Assembly (NCBI GenBank): GCA_020350885.1
Contig: CP070727.1
Span: 1,371,149 to 1,435,148 of the forward strand
Length of the DNA stretch: 64,000 bases
Reading direction: 5' to 3'
Source of the DNA: a bacterium
GTDB taxonomy: Bacteria > Krumholzibacteriota > Krumholzibacteriia > Krumholzibacteriales > Krumholzibacteriaceae
Part shown: in pieces, positions 26,280 to 34,815 of the stretch
How positions within the stretch are numbered: the stretch's first letter is position 1
Layout of the letters: every line of letters starts with the position of its first letter
Made by a program: the position numbers and the translations under genes
The notes under the pieces: generated by a model
What the model was told of the DNA's origin: nothing
The model's input: the letters and a program-made list of their open reading frames with translations, nothing else
Database searches by the model: none

Positions 26280-27407
26280 TCACTCCTCGAGCGCGGTCAT
26301 CATTCTGATGACCTCCATGAGATCACGTCTGGTGACGATGCCGACTATATTTCCTTGATCATCGACTACCGGAAGTCGGCCGTGACCTTTGCGCATAATC
26401 ATATTCAGTAACTTATCCGCCGAATCCATCGGGTGTAACACGAGCCCTGCCACCTCCCTGTCAACGATATCCTCCACTACCGATTTCGGCCATAACTCTC
26501 GTGGCACCTGCTTCACATCCTTGAGGGAAATCATACCGATGAGCGTGCCGTTCTTGAGTACGGGAAAGGAACCGTAGTGGTATTTCAGGAAGTACTCATC
26601 GACGAGAGTCATGAGATCGGTCGATGCATCCGTTGTCACGACACCGGTTCTCATCATGTCACCGACCCTGAGGTGACCGAGTGCCTGCCGGAAAGCGACA
26701 ATGAGGTAGCCTGATTGGGCCGCCTGTCTCAGGAAGAAACCGATGAAGACAAGCCACAGCCCACCGATAAAGCTCCTGAAAAAGATGAAATATACAAAGC
26801 CCAGTACCATCAGTATCGTGGCGAAGATCGTTCCGATTCTGCTCGCGATCCTCGTGGCACGCTTGATATCCTTCGTCTTGTACCAGAGGGCCGCTCTCAG
26901 TATCCTGCCTCCATCGAGAGGAAATCCAGGCACCATGTTGAAGATGAGCACGGCGAGATTTATTTTCGCAAGAGATCGCAGGATCGCAGAAATGAAGAGA
27001 ACCTGTCCGAAAGGAGCGGCTAGGCCGTAGAAGACGGCCGCGAGCAGAAGCGACATCAGGGGACCTGCCGCCGCCATTTTGAGCTCGAGAACAGGATCTT
27101 CGACATCCCGGTCCATCTGGGCAACTCCACCGAACATGAAGAGTGTTATCTTACGGATCGGTAACCCGTTTCGCGTAGCCACGAGCGAATGGCTGAACTC
27201 GTGGAGGAGAATGGAGACGAAGAGCAGGATCGCGGTGAAAAATCCCAGGACCCATAGCTGTCTGATAGTGAAGAGGCCGGGGAAGTTGGAAGGGTAGTAG
27301 CCCGTGGCAAACGTCCATGTGATCAGCACGAGGACCAGGAGCCAGCTCAGATTCAACTCGACAGGTATCCCCCACAACTTGAACAGGCTGATGTTCCTGC
27401 GGATCAT
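26280..27407 (-). CDS. Site-2 protease (M50) with tandem CBS domains
   Basis: A 375-residue intramembrane metalloprotease. The zinc motif HEFSH lies in the third hydrophobic segment, and the second catalytic motif reads NMVPGFPLDGG with its aspartate. Residues 1-215 contain about six transmembrane segments. Residues 240-370 are two CBS domains (MMRTGVVTTDASTDLM and VEDIVDREVAGLVLHPMDS), which in this subfamily bind adenine nucleotides and regulate activity. These proteases cleave membrane-bound anti-sigma factors or remnant signal peptides. No anti-sigma gene is next to it. It is the last gene of the minus-strand run that includes the PanD pair, 38 bp downstream of the stand-alone PanD. Confidence 0.92.
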   Translation of the reverse strand: MIRRNISLFKLWGIPVELNLSWLLVLVLITWTFATGYYPSNFPGLFTIRQLWVLGFFTAILLFVSILLHEFSHSLVATRNGLPIRKITLFMFGGVAQMDRDVEDPVLELKMAAAGPLMSLLLAAVFYGLAAPFGQVLFISAILRSLAKINLAVLIFNMVPGFPLDGGRILRAALWYKTKDIKRATRIASRIGTIFATILMVLGFVYFIFFRSFIGGLWLVFIGFFLRQAAQSGYLIVAFRQALGHLRVGDMMRTGVVTTDASTDLMTLVDEYFLKYHYGSFPVLKNGTLIGMISLKDVKQVPRELWPKSVVEDIVDREVAGLVLHPMDSADKLLNMIMRKGHGRLPVVDDQGNIVGIVTRRDLMEVIRMMTALEE

Positions 27408-27445
27408 CGATTCTCCTTTCGCGGAGTCACGTAAAAGAGGGGCGA

Positions 27446-27805
27446 CTAGAATCTACCCTCGTCAACGTACCGTACGAACCGGTTGTTCTCGTTGACTTCC
27501 AAGAAGAGAGGGTGAACAGCCTCGGTCGACCAGATAAAGGCCATGATGTCGACACGGTCGCCTTCGCCGATAAGGTGGGCGGCAGCTCCGTTCATGCCGA
27601 TCATCCCGCTCCCCCGCTCGCCCCTGATCACATAGGTCGTCAGTCTCTGGCCGTTCGCTCTATCGACGACGAGGACATGTTCATTCTCGCTGAGGTTGGC
27701 CTTTTCCATAAGATCCTCATCGATCGTGATACTGCCGACGTAACGCAGGTCAGCCTGCTTCACGGTCGCTTTGAGGATCATCGATTTGAGTAGAAAACGC
27801 TTCAT
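27446..27805 (-). CDS. Stand-alone aspartate 1-decarboxylase (PanD) paralogue with altered active site
   Basis: A 119-residue protein that aligns without gaps to PanD, the pyruvoyl enzyme that makes beta-alanine from aspartate. The self-cleavage site is kept (YVGSITID, Gly24-Ser25 in E. coli numbering), as are Tyr22, Arg54, Thr57, Tyr58 (NGQRLTTY) and Asn72 (MNGAAAH). The substrate-side residues Lys9 and His11 are replaced by Met and Leu, and Trp47 by Val. Processing therefore looks possible, but aspartate binding by a homomer looks impaired. Its tail NNRFVRY is shared with the PanD domain fused to the neighbouring ligase, showing that the two are paralogues. The ATG at 27805 matches PanD residue 1 exactly. 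Confidence 0.88.
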   Translation of the reverse strand: MKRFLLKSMILKATVKQADLRYVGSITIDEDLMEKANLSENEHVLVVDRANGQRLTTYVIRGERGSGMIGMNGAAAHLIGEGDRVDIMAFIWSTEAVHPLFLEVNENNRFVRYVDEGRF

Positions 27806-27901
27806 CACATGCTCCGGTGGAAACGCTACAATGAGCCCTTCCCGAACACGGGGAATATAACAAAATGATGAGAAACAATAAAGTCCCAAGTGCACCGCCG
27901 G

Positions 27902-29623
27902 CTATATTGTTTCGCCGGCGACTTCCTTCAGGTACCTGACGAACCGGTTGTGCTCGTCAACGAGAATATTCTTGAAGAGCTCCCTGGTATCCGAAGACCA
28001 TGTAAATGCCATGATGCTGATCTCGTCACCGGTGTGGATATGGTTTACCGTGGCTCCGCCGGCTACGACGCGACCGCCCTCCCGATCACCCGGTAGCATG
28101 ACGGTCTCGATGCGTGATCCATTGGTATTATCGACGATCAGCACCTTCTCGTATGGGGCGATTCCCGCCAGCTCGAGAAGCTTCATGTCAACCATGATGC
28201 TGTCGACGCCTCCGGGATTCTCACCGGTGATCCGCGCCTTGTGAATCTTCGACTTGATCACGAGCCTTTCTTCAATATTCGAGACGATGAATCTCGATTT
28301 CCCGGATGGTGTCAAGGGAATATCCTCCACGATTGCGAACGTCACGCGAAAATCCTGTCCGCAGTTGTCCCGTATCCTTTCACTGAGCTGATCCCGGTAT
28401 TCTTCCTTCCACTCCGGCCCCGGCACGATCCGGAAGATGATACCACTCCGTTCACGCTGCTCGATCTGAAACCGTTCGATCCCCGGTACCGCACGCGAAA
28501 GCCATGTCCAGAAGAAACCACCAACCGATTTGCCTCTGGGTGTGATGATCGTATCGAAACTCCTACCCTCGATCCGCTCGATGAGCGGGAGCCCCCGCCC
28601 GCAGGAACAGACCCTTCCGGAAGAGACGGCCAGATCTCCCGTCCGGTACCGTATGAAGGGCATATAGAAATTTGAAAGGTCCGTCACCACCATCTCCCCC
28701 ACCCCACCATGCGGGACCTGATCTCCCTTTTCATCGATAATCTCGACGAAAAAGAGATCGTTGAACAGATGCAAGCCGCTGTGCTCTTCACATTCATGCG
28801 CAATATTGGCGAATTCTCGGGTTCCGTACCGATCGAATGCAGACGCCCTGAATACCTCCTCGATGATTTCACGCTGATGCTGAAAGGTCCGTTCACCGCT
28901 CGTTATGACCGCCCTCGGATGATAGACGGGTATCCGCTGTTTCTTGCAGAACTCGCAGAAGAGTGCAAGTGCCGACGGGTAGCCTACTACGAGTCCGGGT
29001 CGGTACCGACGCAGCCTCGAAGCGTAGCGGCGCATGGACGGTTCGGACATATCGAACGTCGAGAGGTAGGCGATGTTGTTAAAGTAACTCTTCACGGTAT
29101 CCACCAAACGCTCCTTCAACGACATATCCAGGTGAAACCCCCAGAAGAAGATCTGCCTGTCACCGATATCGGCACCCGTCCATCGAATCGCACGGAGCGT
29201 ATTGGCCCTTCTGACCGGACCGGATGCCCGATCGCAGTAGAAGTAGAGCGGCTCGCCGGTCGATCCCCCCGTGCTGGACGCCTCTCCCTTCTTGAGCGGA
29301 TCCCTCGAGACGAGCCGGCTCGAGTTCTGCCTGATGATCTCCTTCGTGAGAAGCGGTACCGCTCGAAGATCGGCGGGACCCTGAATATCCTCCACCATCA
29401 CGCCCGCCTCGCGGAAGAGGTCACGGTAGTACGGAACGTGTGTCACGGCCTGCCGGAGCAAGCCTTCGAGGCGTTGCCACTGGATCTCTTCGAGTTCGGT
29501 AGGAGAGAGCCACTGGCTGCGCTCCAGCTCCTCGAGGACGGAGAGGAGGTCGTCTCCACGCAATCCCCTGTAAATAGGATAAATAACGTTTCTCACGAAT
29601 ATCGGGAAGATCGGTGGCAGCAT
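27902..29623 (-). CDS. CapK-like adenylate-forming ligase fused to a degenerate PanD domain
   Basis: A 573-residue fusion in one open frame. Residues 1-440 are a phenylacetate-CoA ligase/CapK-type adenylate-forming enzyme, with the ATP loop SSTGGSTGEP, the YRTGDLAV motif and the C-terminal LTPSGKSRF lysine. Residues 454-573 (genome 27902-28264) are PanD-like. This domain keeps Lys9, His11, Ser25, Arg54 and Thr57 equivalents (SKIHKARIT, VDSIMVD, SRIET). It has lost Tyr22 (Gly), Gly24 (Asp), Tyr58 (Val) and Asn72 (Gly), so self-cleavage is unlikely. These are exactly the residues retained by the stand-alone PanD 96 bp downstream. A carboxylate ligase supplied by, or scaffolded to, a decarboxylase is the simplest reading. 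It starts 21 bp after the deacetylase. Confidence 0.88.
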   Translation of the reverse strand: MLPPIFPIFVRNVIYPIYRGLRGDDLLSVLEELERSQWLSPTELEEIQWQRLEGLLRQAVTHVPYYRDLFREAGVMVEDIQGPADLRAVPLLTKEIIRQNSSRLVSRDPLKKGEASSTGGSTGEPLYFYCDRASGPVRRANTLRAIRWTGADIGDRQIFFWGFHLDMSLKERLVDTVKSYFNNIAYLSTFDMSEPSMRRYASRLRRYRPGLVVGYPSALALFCEFCKKQRIPVYHPRAVITSGERTFQHQREIIEEVFRASAFDRYGTREFANIAHECEEHSGLHLFNDLFFVEIIDEKGDQVPHGGVGEMVVTDLSNFYMPFIRYRTGDLAVSSGRVCSCGRGLPLIERIEGRSFDTIITPRGKSVGGFFWTWLSRAVPGIERFQIEQRERSGIIFRIVPGPEWKEEYRDQLSERIRDNCGQDFRVTFAIVEDIPLTPSGKSRFIVSNIEERLVIKSKIHKARITGENPGGVDSIMVDMKLLELAGIAPYEKVLIVDNTNGSRIETVMLPGDREGGRVVAGGATVNHIHTGDEISIMAFTWSSDTRELFKNILVDEHNRFVRYLKEVAGETI

Positions 29624-29644
29624 AACGATCCTATCCCTGCCTCA

Positions 29645-30847
29645 TCAACTGATTCCACGCAGATAGTACCGGAGGACATAGTGTAGTTTATACCGGCGGA
29701 TCGTCCAAATCGAATTTTTTTGACCTGCAAAGTATTCGAGAAAGGCGATGAAGTACCCCGGATCGGTTCGGTAGAACCTGCGCCCCCGCCAAACCCAGGG
29801 GGATGCACATCCGATACGGTTGAACTCATGGGGATTCTGCCCGTAGGTGTTGCGCCGATCCGGATCGAGATAGTGCGTGGTGGTCGAGCGGTACCCGACC
29901 TCCTGGGCGATCCGAAGCGTCTTAGGGGTCCGTCCCCCTCCCGGCCAGCAGAGGTAACGGACCTTGCTTCCGAGCGCCTCCTCGATGAGCCGCATCGACA
30001 CTGCAAGCTCATTTTTTACGCGGGCTTCGTACTCCTCCTCGGACTCGATCCGGTCCTCGCACGGCGGATGTTTCCGTACGACACCGAGCAACTCGTCCCG
30101 CCATCCGGCCCTCTCAAAGAAGGCCGCACCCCCACCCGCCGCCACCCTCCCCACGAGCCGGGCCGTAAGTCCGGGATCCTCGAAGTACCGCCTCGTCACC
30201 AGGGACTTTCCGAAGGTGTAAATCGGTGTGCCGTAGGGAATCCGATCATCGGGAACTGTAAGGGGATGCACGTGCTTGCATTCGGGGAAGAGGTTCCAGG
30301 CGAGCCAGGGCGGACGCACATAACCGTCGACACCGCTCGGGCGGTGGAAGTCGATGATCTCGGGGCCCTTGAAGTACCAGGTATGCGTCATCCCATGGCT
30401 CTGGATCTCGAAGTGACCGCTCTCGACCATCCGCCGCATCTCGGTCCAGGATAGGTAACCCATGTCATTGAGATCACTCTCCCCGATTCGGCCCGTATCG
30501 AGATCGTCGAGCGTAGGACGGGGCTCGTTACAGGGATCAACGAAGTCCGTGCTCATCCAGATCACCGCGCGGTGGCCGTACCTCCTGAGGATGGGATAGG
30601 CATTCACCCAGTTGTCCAGATACCCATCGTCGAAAGTGAGTACCACAGGCTTCTCGGGTAGTGACGCATTGTCGGCGAGATGGGCATAGAGCGTGTCCAG
30701 GGAGATGGTCGTCCACCCTTCTTCGGCCAATGCACGCATCTGCCCCTCGAATACATCGAGGGGGGTGCGCAGGTGGCCCCACGGCCAGCCCGGATGGTAC
30801 GGGCCCGTTCCGTGATACATGACAATCGGCACACCCCGAGTCTTCAC
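29645..30847 (-). CDS. Polysaccharide deacetylase (NodB/CE4 family)
   Basis: A 400-residue protein with a NodB-homology domain. Motif 1 reads LTFDDGYLDNW with the catalytic and metal aspartates, motif 2 reads SHGMTHTW (metal histidines), and YLCWPGGG supplies the later Pro-Gly motif. It opens with VPIVMYHGTGPYHP, a common start for these enzymes. The family removes N- or O-acetyl groups from chitin-like, peptidoglycan or exopolysaccharide sugars. No signal peptide is seen, so it may act on lipid-linked intermediates or be anchored otherwise. It lies 93 bp after the GT4 gene and 21 bp before the CapK-PanD fusion on the same strand, which suggests one pathway for a modified surface sugar. Confidence 0.9.
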   Translation of the reverse strand: MKTRGVPIVMYHGTGPYHPGWPWGHLRTPLDVFEGQMRALAEEGWTTISLDTLYAHLADNASLPEKPVVLTFDDGYLDNWVNAYPILRRYGHRAVIWMSTDFVDPCNEPRPTLDDLDTGRIGESDLNDMGYLSWTEMRRMVESGHFEIQSHGMTHTWYFKGPEIIDFHRPSGVDGYVRPPWLAWNLFPECKHVHPLTVPDDRIPYGTPIYTFGKSLVTRRYFEDPGLTARLVGRVAAGGGAAFFERAGWRDELLGVVRKHPPCEDRIESEEEYEARVKNELAVSMRLIEEALGSKVRYLCWPGGGRTPKTLRIAQEVGYRSTTTHYLDPDRRNTYGQNPHEFNRIGCASPWVWRGRRFYRTDPGYFIAFLEYFAGQKNSIWTIRRYKLHYVLRYYLRGIS

Positions 30848-30940
30848 TCGTTCACCCCTTCGATATAGCGATTCCGGGACCTGATCTCATAATCCGACCG
30901 GCCCCGGCGGCACCGTGTCCGCTCGATACATAGGCCTCAT

Positions 30941-32092
30941 TCACAGCCCGACAGGCCCCCTCTTTCTCCTGTAGAGGTCTCTATATATCTCACCGATGCG
31001 ATCGGCCGTAATCCTGATACTAAACCGATGCTCTACTTCATCCTCCGCCGCTCTGCCCAGCGTACGCCGGGCATCGGCATCTTCGAGCAGCGTCTCGATG
31101 GCACCGGCGAGTGCCTCGGGACTGCCAGGAGGAACAAGTATTCCGTTCTTCCCGTCGGTAACGGCATCCGGGATGCCTCCCACCGCCGTCGCCACGATCG
31201 CCTTCCGGGAGGCCATCGCCTCGAGGAGAGAGACCGGAAGCCCCTCACGGACGGACGATAGAACGAAGAGATCCGCCGCCGCAAGAAGATCGCGCGTGTC
31301 CCGCCGAGAGCCCGTAAGCTTTACCGCACCCTCCAATTCATGTAACCCGATCCGGGCGGCGATCTGCGGGCGGCAATCACCCTCACCGACGATCAGCGCC
31401 CTCACGTCGGCAAAGCGCCGCTGGACGAGGTGTAGCGCATCCACGAGAATCGGATAGTCCTTCGCAGAGACCAGCCTCCCGATCGAGACGACAAGTGGAT
31501 CGGCCGGATCCCATCCGAACTCGGCCATGATCGAGGCCCGCCCCCTCCCGGGCCGCTCGAAATCGGCCGTATCGACTGCGTTTGGAATATACTCGAGCTT
31601 CTCATCGGGTGTCCCCTCACGAGACCTCCTGATCTCATAGATATCGCGACTCACGCAGATCCTCTTGTCGGTGATACCCAGAAGCATCCGTTCGAGAAGA
31701 AGGTGCGGCCGTCCCTTCCAGAGGTGTTTACCGTGCTCGGTGGTCAGAAGAACAGGCACCCCTGCCAGCCGACCGGCAATCCTCCCGAGGGAGTCGGCAA
31801 GGGCAAGGTGTGCATGGAGAATGTCGAACCGTCCCCGCCTGAGGTACCGTACGAGACGGATGAACGATACCGGGAAATATCGCCACCTGAAGTCTATCCA
31901 TGTAAGGGATGAGACGGCCGCCTCGGCCTCGCGCTCCATCTCCCCCTCCCCCCTCTGGAGGCAGCACAATGAAACCTCGAAACGCGACCGGTCGAGGTTC
32001 TTCACGAGATGCAGTACCTGAACCTCGGCTCCGCCTATCTGCAACTTAGGCAACAAGATGCAGACACGAAGCCTCTTGATGTAATTGTCCAC
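30941..32092 (-). CDS. GT4-family glycosyltransferase
   Basis: A 383-residue GT-B enzyme. The N-terminal acceptor domain starts RVCILLPKLQIGGAEVQVLHL, and ILHAHLALADSLGRIAGR and TTEHG follow. The donor half has SIGRLVSAKDYPILVDAL, LIVGEGDCRPQI and the family signature SSVREGLPVSLLEAMASRKAIVATAVGGIPDAV. It is the first gene of the minus-strand run that continues with the deacetylase, the CapK-PanD fusion, PanD and the site-2 protease. The GTG start at 32092 has an AGGGAATGAG element upstream. The kynureninase gene begins about 160 bp away on the other strand, so a divergent promoter region lies between. Confidence 0.9.
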   Translation of the reverse strand: MDNYIKRLRVCILLPKLQIGGAEVQVLHLVKNLDRSRFEVSLCCLQRGEGEMEREAEAAVSSLTWIDFRWRYFPVSFIRLVRYLRRGRFDILHAHLALADSLGRIAGRLAGVPVLLTTEHGKHLWKGRPHLLLERMLLGITDKRICVSRDIYEIRRSREGTPDEKLEYIPNAVDTADFERPGRGRASIMAEFGWDPADPLVVSIGRLVSAKDYPILVDALHLVQRRFADVRALIVGEGDCRPQIAARIGLHELEGAVKLTGSRRDTRDLLAAADLFVLSSVREGLPVSLLEAMASRKAIVATAVGGIPDAVTDGKNGILVPPGSPEALAGAIETLLEDADARRTLGRAAEDEVEHRFSIRITADRIGEIYRDLYRRKRGPVGL

Positions 32093-32254
32093 CGACTCAT
32101 TCCCTGGAAAAATCCGGGCTCGTTGGGCTCGTTATTCCATCAAAACCCGCGCACGATGCACGATTCGTGCTACCAAAGCAATCAAAAAACAAGGATACTA
32201 TTTCCATATGGTTATACACATCAAGTAAATTCTCTACACACCGGGGGAGACGAC

Positions 32255-33550
32255 ATGAGGCAGCGCCGCTTCGAAACCGACCGGGAATATGCCGAGAAGC
32301 TCGACCGGGAAGATCCGCTCCGTTCGTTCCGCTCTCGATTCCACATTCCCACCGATACGATCTACCTGGACGGCAATTCGCTCGGGCTCCTCTCACATGA
32401 TACCGAACGGACGCTTCACAGGGTGCTCGGTGAATGGCGCACCCTCGGTATACGGGGCTGGCTCGAAGGTACTCCTCCCTGGTTCTACTTCGCCGAGCGG
32501 CTCGGCGAGACAGCCGCCGGGCTCGTCGGCGCCCTGCCGGAAGAGGTGGTGGCAACGGGGACAACGACGCTCAATATCCATGCACTCGTGGGCACCCTCT
32601 ACCGGCCGGAGGGAGGACGAACGAAGATTCTCGCCGGCGCCCTCGACTTTCCGACCGATATCTACGCATTGAAGAGCCAGATCGAGCTGAGAGGGCTCGA
32701 CAGCACGGATCATCTCGTGCTCGTCCCCTCCAGCGACGGGCGCTTGATCGATGAAGAGACGATCGTCTCCCTCATGACCGATGAGATAGCCCTGATACTC
32801 CTTCCCTCGGTGCTCTACCGCAGCGGCCAGCTCCTGGATATCGGCCGTCTCACCGGAGAGGCCCGTCGGCGGGGCATCTGCATCGGTTTCGACTGCTCGC
32901 ACTCCGTCGGTGCCGTACCGCATCGTTTCGACGACGATGACGTAGACTTCGCCGTCTGGTGCAGCTACAAGTACCTGAACGGCGGGCCCGGGAGCCCAGC
33001 CTTCCTCTACCTGAACAAAAGGCATTTCGGTCGTGAACCCGCCCTGGCGGGTTGGTTCGGCTACGTAAAGGAGCGTCAGTTCGACATGTCGCTGGAGTTC
33101 GAGCATGCCCGTTCCGCCGGCGGCTGGCAGATATCATCCCCGAGTATCCTCGGCTCGACAGCAGTCGAGGGTGCGCTCAACCTCATTATTGAAGCCGGGT
33201 TAGAGAATATCCGCTCGAAATCGCTGGCCATGACCTCCTATCTCATCCATCTCGTCGACTCGATGCTCACCGGGGCGCCGTACGGTTTCTCAATCGGCAC
33301 GCCGCGCGAACCGGGGCGCCGGGGCGGACATGTCGCCCTGGAACGGGGATCTGAGGCCATGCGCATCAACGAAGCACTCAAGGCCCGCGGGGTAATCCCC
33401 GATTTCAGGCCGCCCAACATCATCCGGATCGCCCCCGTTGCGCTCTACAACACATACGGAGAGGTGTGGCAGCTCGTACACCACCTCAGGGAAATCATCG
33501 ATGGGAAAGAATACGAGCGATTCTCGGGTGAGAGGGGGCTCATCCCGTAA
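32255..33550 (+). CDS. kynU: Kynureninase
   Basis: A 431-residue PLP-dependent enzyme of the kynureninase family. It has the N-terminal YLDGNSLGLL, the mid-region CIGFDCSHSVGAVPHRF and the PLP lysine in WCSYKYLNGGPGSPAF. RRGGHVALERG near residue 350 is also typical. The known reaction cleaves kynurenine or 3-hydroxykynurenine to anthranilate (or 3-hydroxyanthranilate) and alanine. No other kynurenine-pathway gene is present in the window, although a nicotinate salvage pair stands far upstream. The ATG at 32255 is chosen because GGGGGAGA precedes it. The frame is open further upstream only as overlap with the opposite-strand glycosyltransferase. Confidence 0.92.
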   Translation: MRQRRFETDREYAEKLDREDPLRSFRSRFHIPTDTIYLDGNSLGLLSHDTERTLHRVLGEWRTLGIRGWLEGTPPWFYFAERLGETAAGLVGALPEEVVATGTTTLNIHALVGTLYRPEGGRTKILAGALDFPTDIYALKSQIELRGLDSTDHLVLVPSSDGRLIDEETIVSLMTDEIALILLPSVLYRSGQLLDIGRLTGEARRRGICIGFDCSHSVGAVPHRFDDDDVDFAVWCSYKYLNGGPGSPAFLYLNKRHFGREPALAGWFGYVKERQFDMSLEFEHARSAGGWQISSPSILGSTAVEGALNLIIEAGLENIRSKSLAMTSYLIHLVDSMLTGAPYGFSIGTPREPGRRGGHVALERGSEAMRINEALKARGVIPDFRPPNIIRIAPVALYNTYGEVWQLVHHLREIIDGKEYERFSGERGLIP

Positions 33551-33595
33551 GTCTGTGCCGGTTGCGTGCCGGCTACGTTCCCGCACTGCCCGATC

Positions 33596-34582
33596 CTAAT
33601 CACCCTTCTTGCAGATGCCGACGACGAAGTCGTGCTGGAGCTCCCCACTCTCGAGCAGCAGATCCTCCAGCTCGAAGCACAGCCGCAGCAGGCGCTCTGT
33701 ATCCGGGTCCTTCGATCTGAAGTTGTGCGCGATATCAGCGAAGAGGAGCTGGAGTACACTGCCGCCGTACCCCCTGATCTCGACCACGTTGAAGATCTTC
33801 TCGATAAGCGGAAGGATGTGGTCGGATTCGACCGCCTCGGTGTGATCGTAGAGGATCATACCGAGCCTTCCCCTCCGGTGTACCCGCCGCTTGATCGTTC
33901 CGCTCTTCCAGCGTCTGCGGTACCGCTTCGGTAGAACGGAGAGGAGGCCGTTCACGATGTCCATCTGTCGCTGTGTCCACTGAAAGCGCGACGGCCCCAC
34001 AAACTCATTGAAGATGAAGTAGCCATCCTCCTTCAGGAATCTATTGATCCGGCGGAGGATCTTCTCCAGCGGTGAAAAGTGATGGAGCGACTGCTCCACC
34101 AGCACCATATCGTAGCGGCCGTTTCTCTCCCGGTAATCGAAGACATCCCCGACGATATAGTTGATCTCGCCCCCGCACCCGCCCTCGTCCGCTTTCCGCC
34201 GTGCATGCTCGATGCGTGCACGCGAGATATCGATCGCATCGATGCACTCGAATTTCCCGAGACGCGAGAGCAGGATCTCCCGGTATCCGGTCCCGCACCC
34301 CAGCGTGAGCGCATGCAGCCCATCGCGGCCGGCGAAGTACGTATTCAAGAAGAATGTGAAGTAATCGACACCGGGATCGCCGGAGAGCATCGAGTTCCAC
34401 CGCTCCATGACTTCTGGGATATCCCACCAGTGCTTGGGAGGAATCTCGACGTGATTCCAGGAATTGATGAGGCGCCCGGCCCTTCCCCTGAATAACTTGG
34501 AAAGGATCTTCCTGAGCTGTCCCTGCCTGATCTTTTCAACCAATAGAGGAATATCACGGATATTTACCAGGTTCGCGAACAA
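33596..34582 (-). CDS. Class I SAM-dependent methyltransferase
   Basis: A 328-residue methyltransferase. SAM motif I reads ALTLGCGTGYREILL, followed by IDAIDISRARIEHAR. The acidic and hydrophobic post-motifs include YDMVLVEQSLHHF, and DGYFIFNEFVG matches motif III. The 75-residue N-terminal extension and the basic region KRYRRRWKSGTIKRRVHRRG are not part of the core. The likely start is TTG at 34582 behind a GAGGGG site. Genes of this type are common in polysaccharide and natural-product clusters. It converges on the kynureninase gene, with 45 bp between stop codons. The substrate is unknown. Confidence 0.83.
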   Translation of the reverse strand: MFANLVNIRDIPLLVEKIRQGQLRKILSKLFRGRAGRLINSWNHVEIPPKHWWDIPEVMERWNSMLSGDPGVDYFTFFLNTYFAGRDGLHALTLGCGTGYREILLSRLGKFECIDAIDISRARIEHARRKADEGGCGGEINYIVGDVFDYRERNGRYDMVLVEQSLHHFSPLEKILRRINRFLKEDGYFIFNEFVGPSRFQWTQRQMDIVNGLLSVLPKRYRRRWKSGTIKRRVHRRGRLGMILYDHTEAVESDHILPLIEKIFNVVEIRGYGGSVLQLLFADIAHNFRSKDPDTERLLRLCFELEDLLLESGELQHDFVVGICKKGD

Positions 34583-34726
34583 TGACCGTTCCCCTCACCG
34601 ATGTACGGCGCCCTGCGAGGATCGATACCCCCTGCCTATCAATACCAGATAGTGACGTTTCATTACAGTATTAATTAAAATGTAACGGTGGAAGGGGCGG
34701 CGTGCCAACACATAATGTATAAAATA

Positions 34727-34773
34727 TGCGATGGCCGGCTCCACCGGTTCTCGACCGGCGGCCGGCCATCGCA
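34727..34773 (-). terminator. Rho-independent terminator after the outer-membrane barrel gene
   Basis: A perfect 13-bp inverted repeat (34727-34739 and 34761-34773) encloses a loop that itself contains a CCGGT/ACCGG stem. Read on the minus strand it is followed by a U-rich TATTTTAT tract. It lies about 45 bp beyond the stop codon of the minus-strand barrel gene. Confidence 0.75.
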
Positions 34774-34791
34774 CGTACGATTTTACGTCAT

Positions 34792-34815
34792 AGAACGGTT
34801 ACGTTCAACCGTTCT
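34792..34815 (-). terminator. Second hairpin directly after the barrel stop codon
   Basis: AGAACGGTT (34792-34800) and AACCGTTCT (34807-34815) form a perfect 9-bp stem with a 6-base loop, directly adjoining the stop codon at 34816-34818. It lacks its own U tract and may protect the mRNA end or assist the terminator just downstream. Confidence 0.55.

Noticed and set aside
32009..32254. N-terminal extension of kynureninase
   Set aside because: It overlaps the opposite-strand glycosyltransferase start, and a good ribosome site and the conserved N-terminus place the start at 32255.
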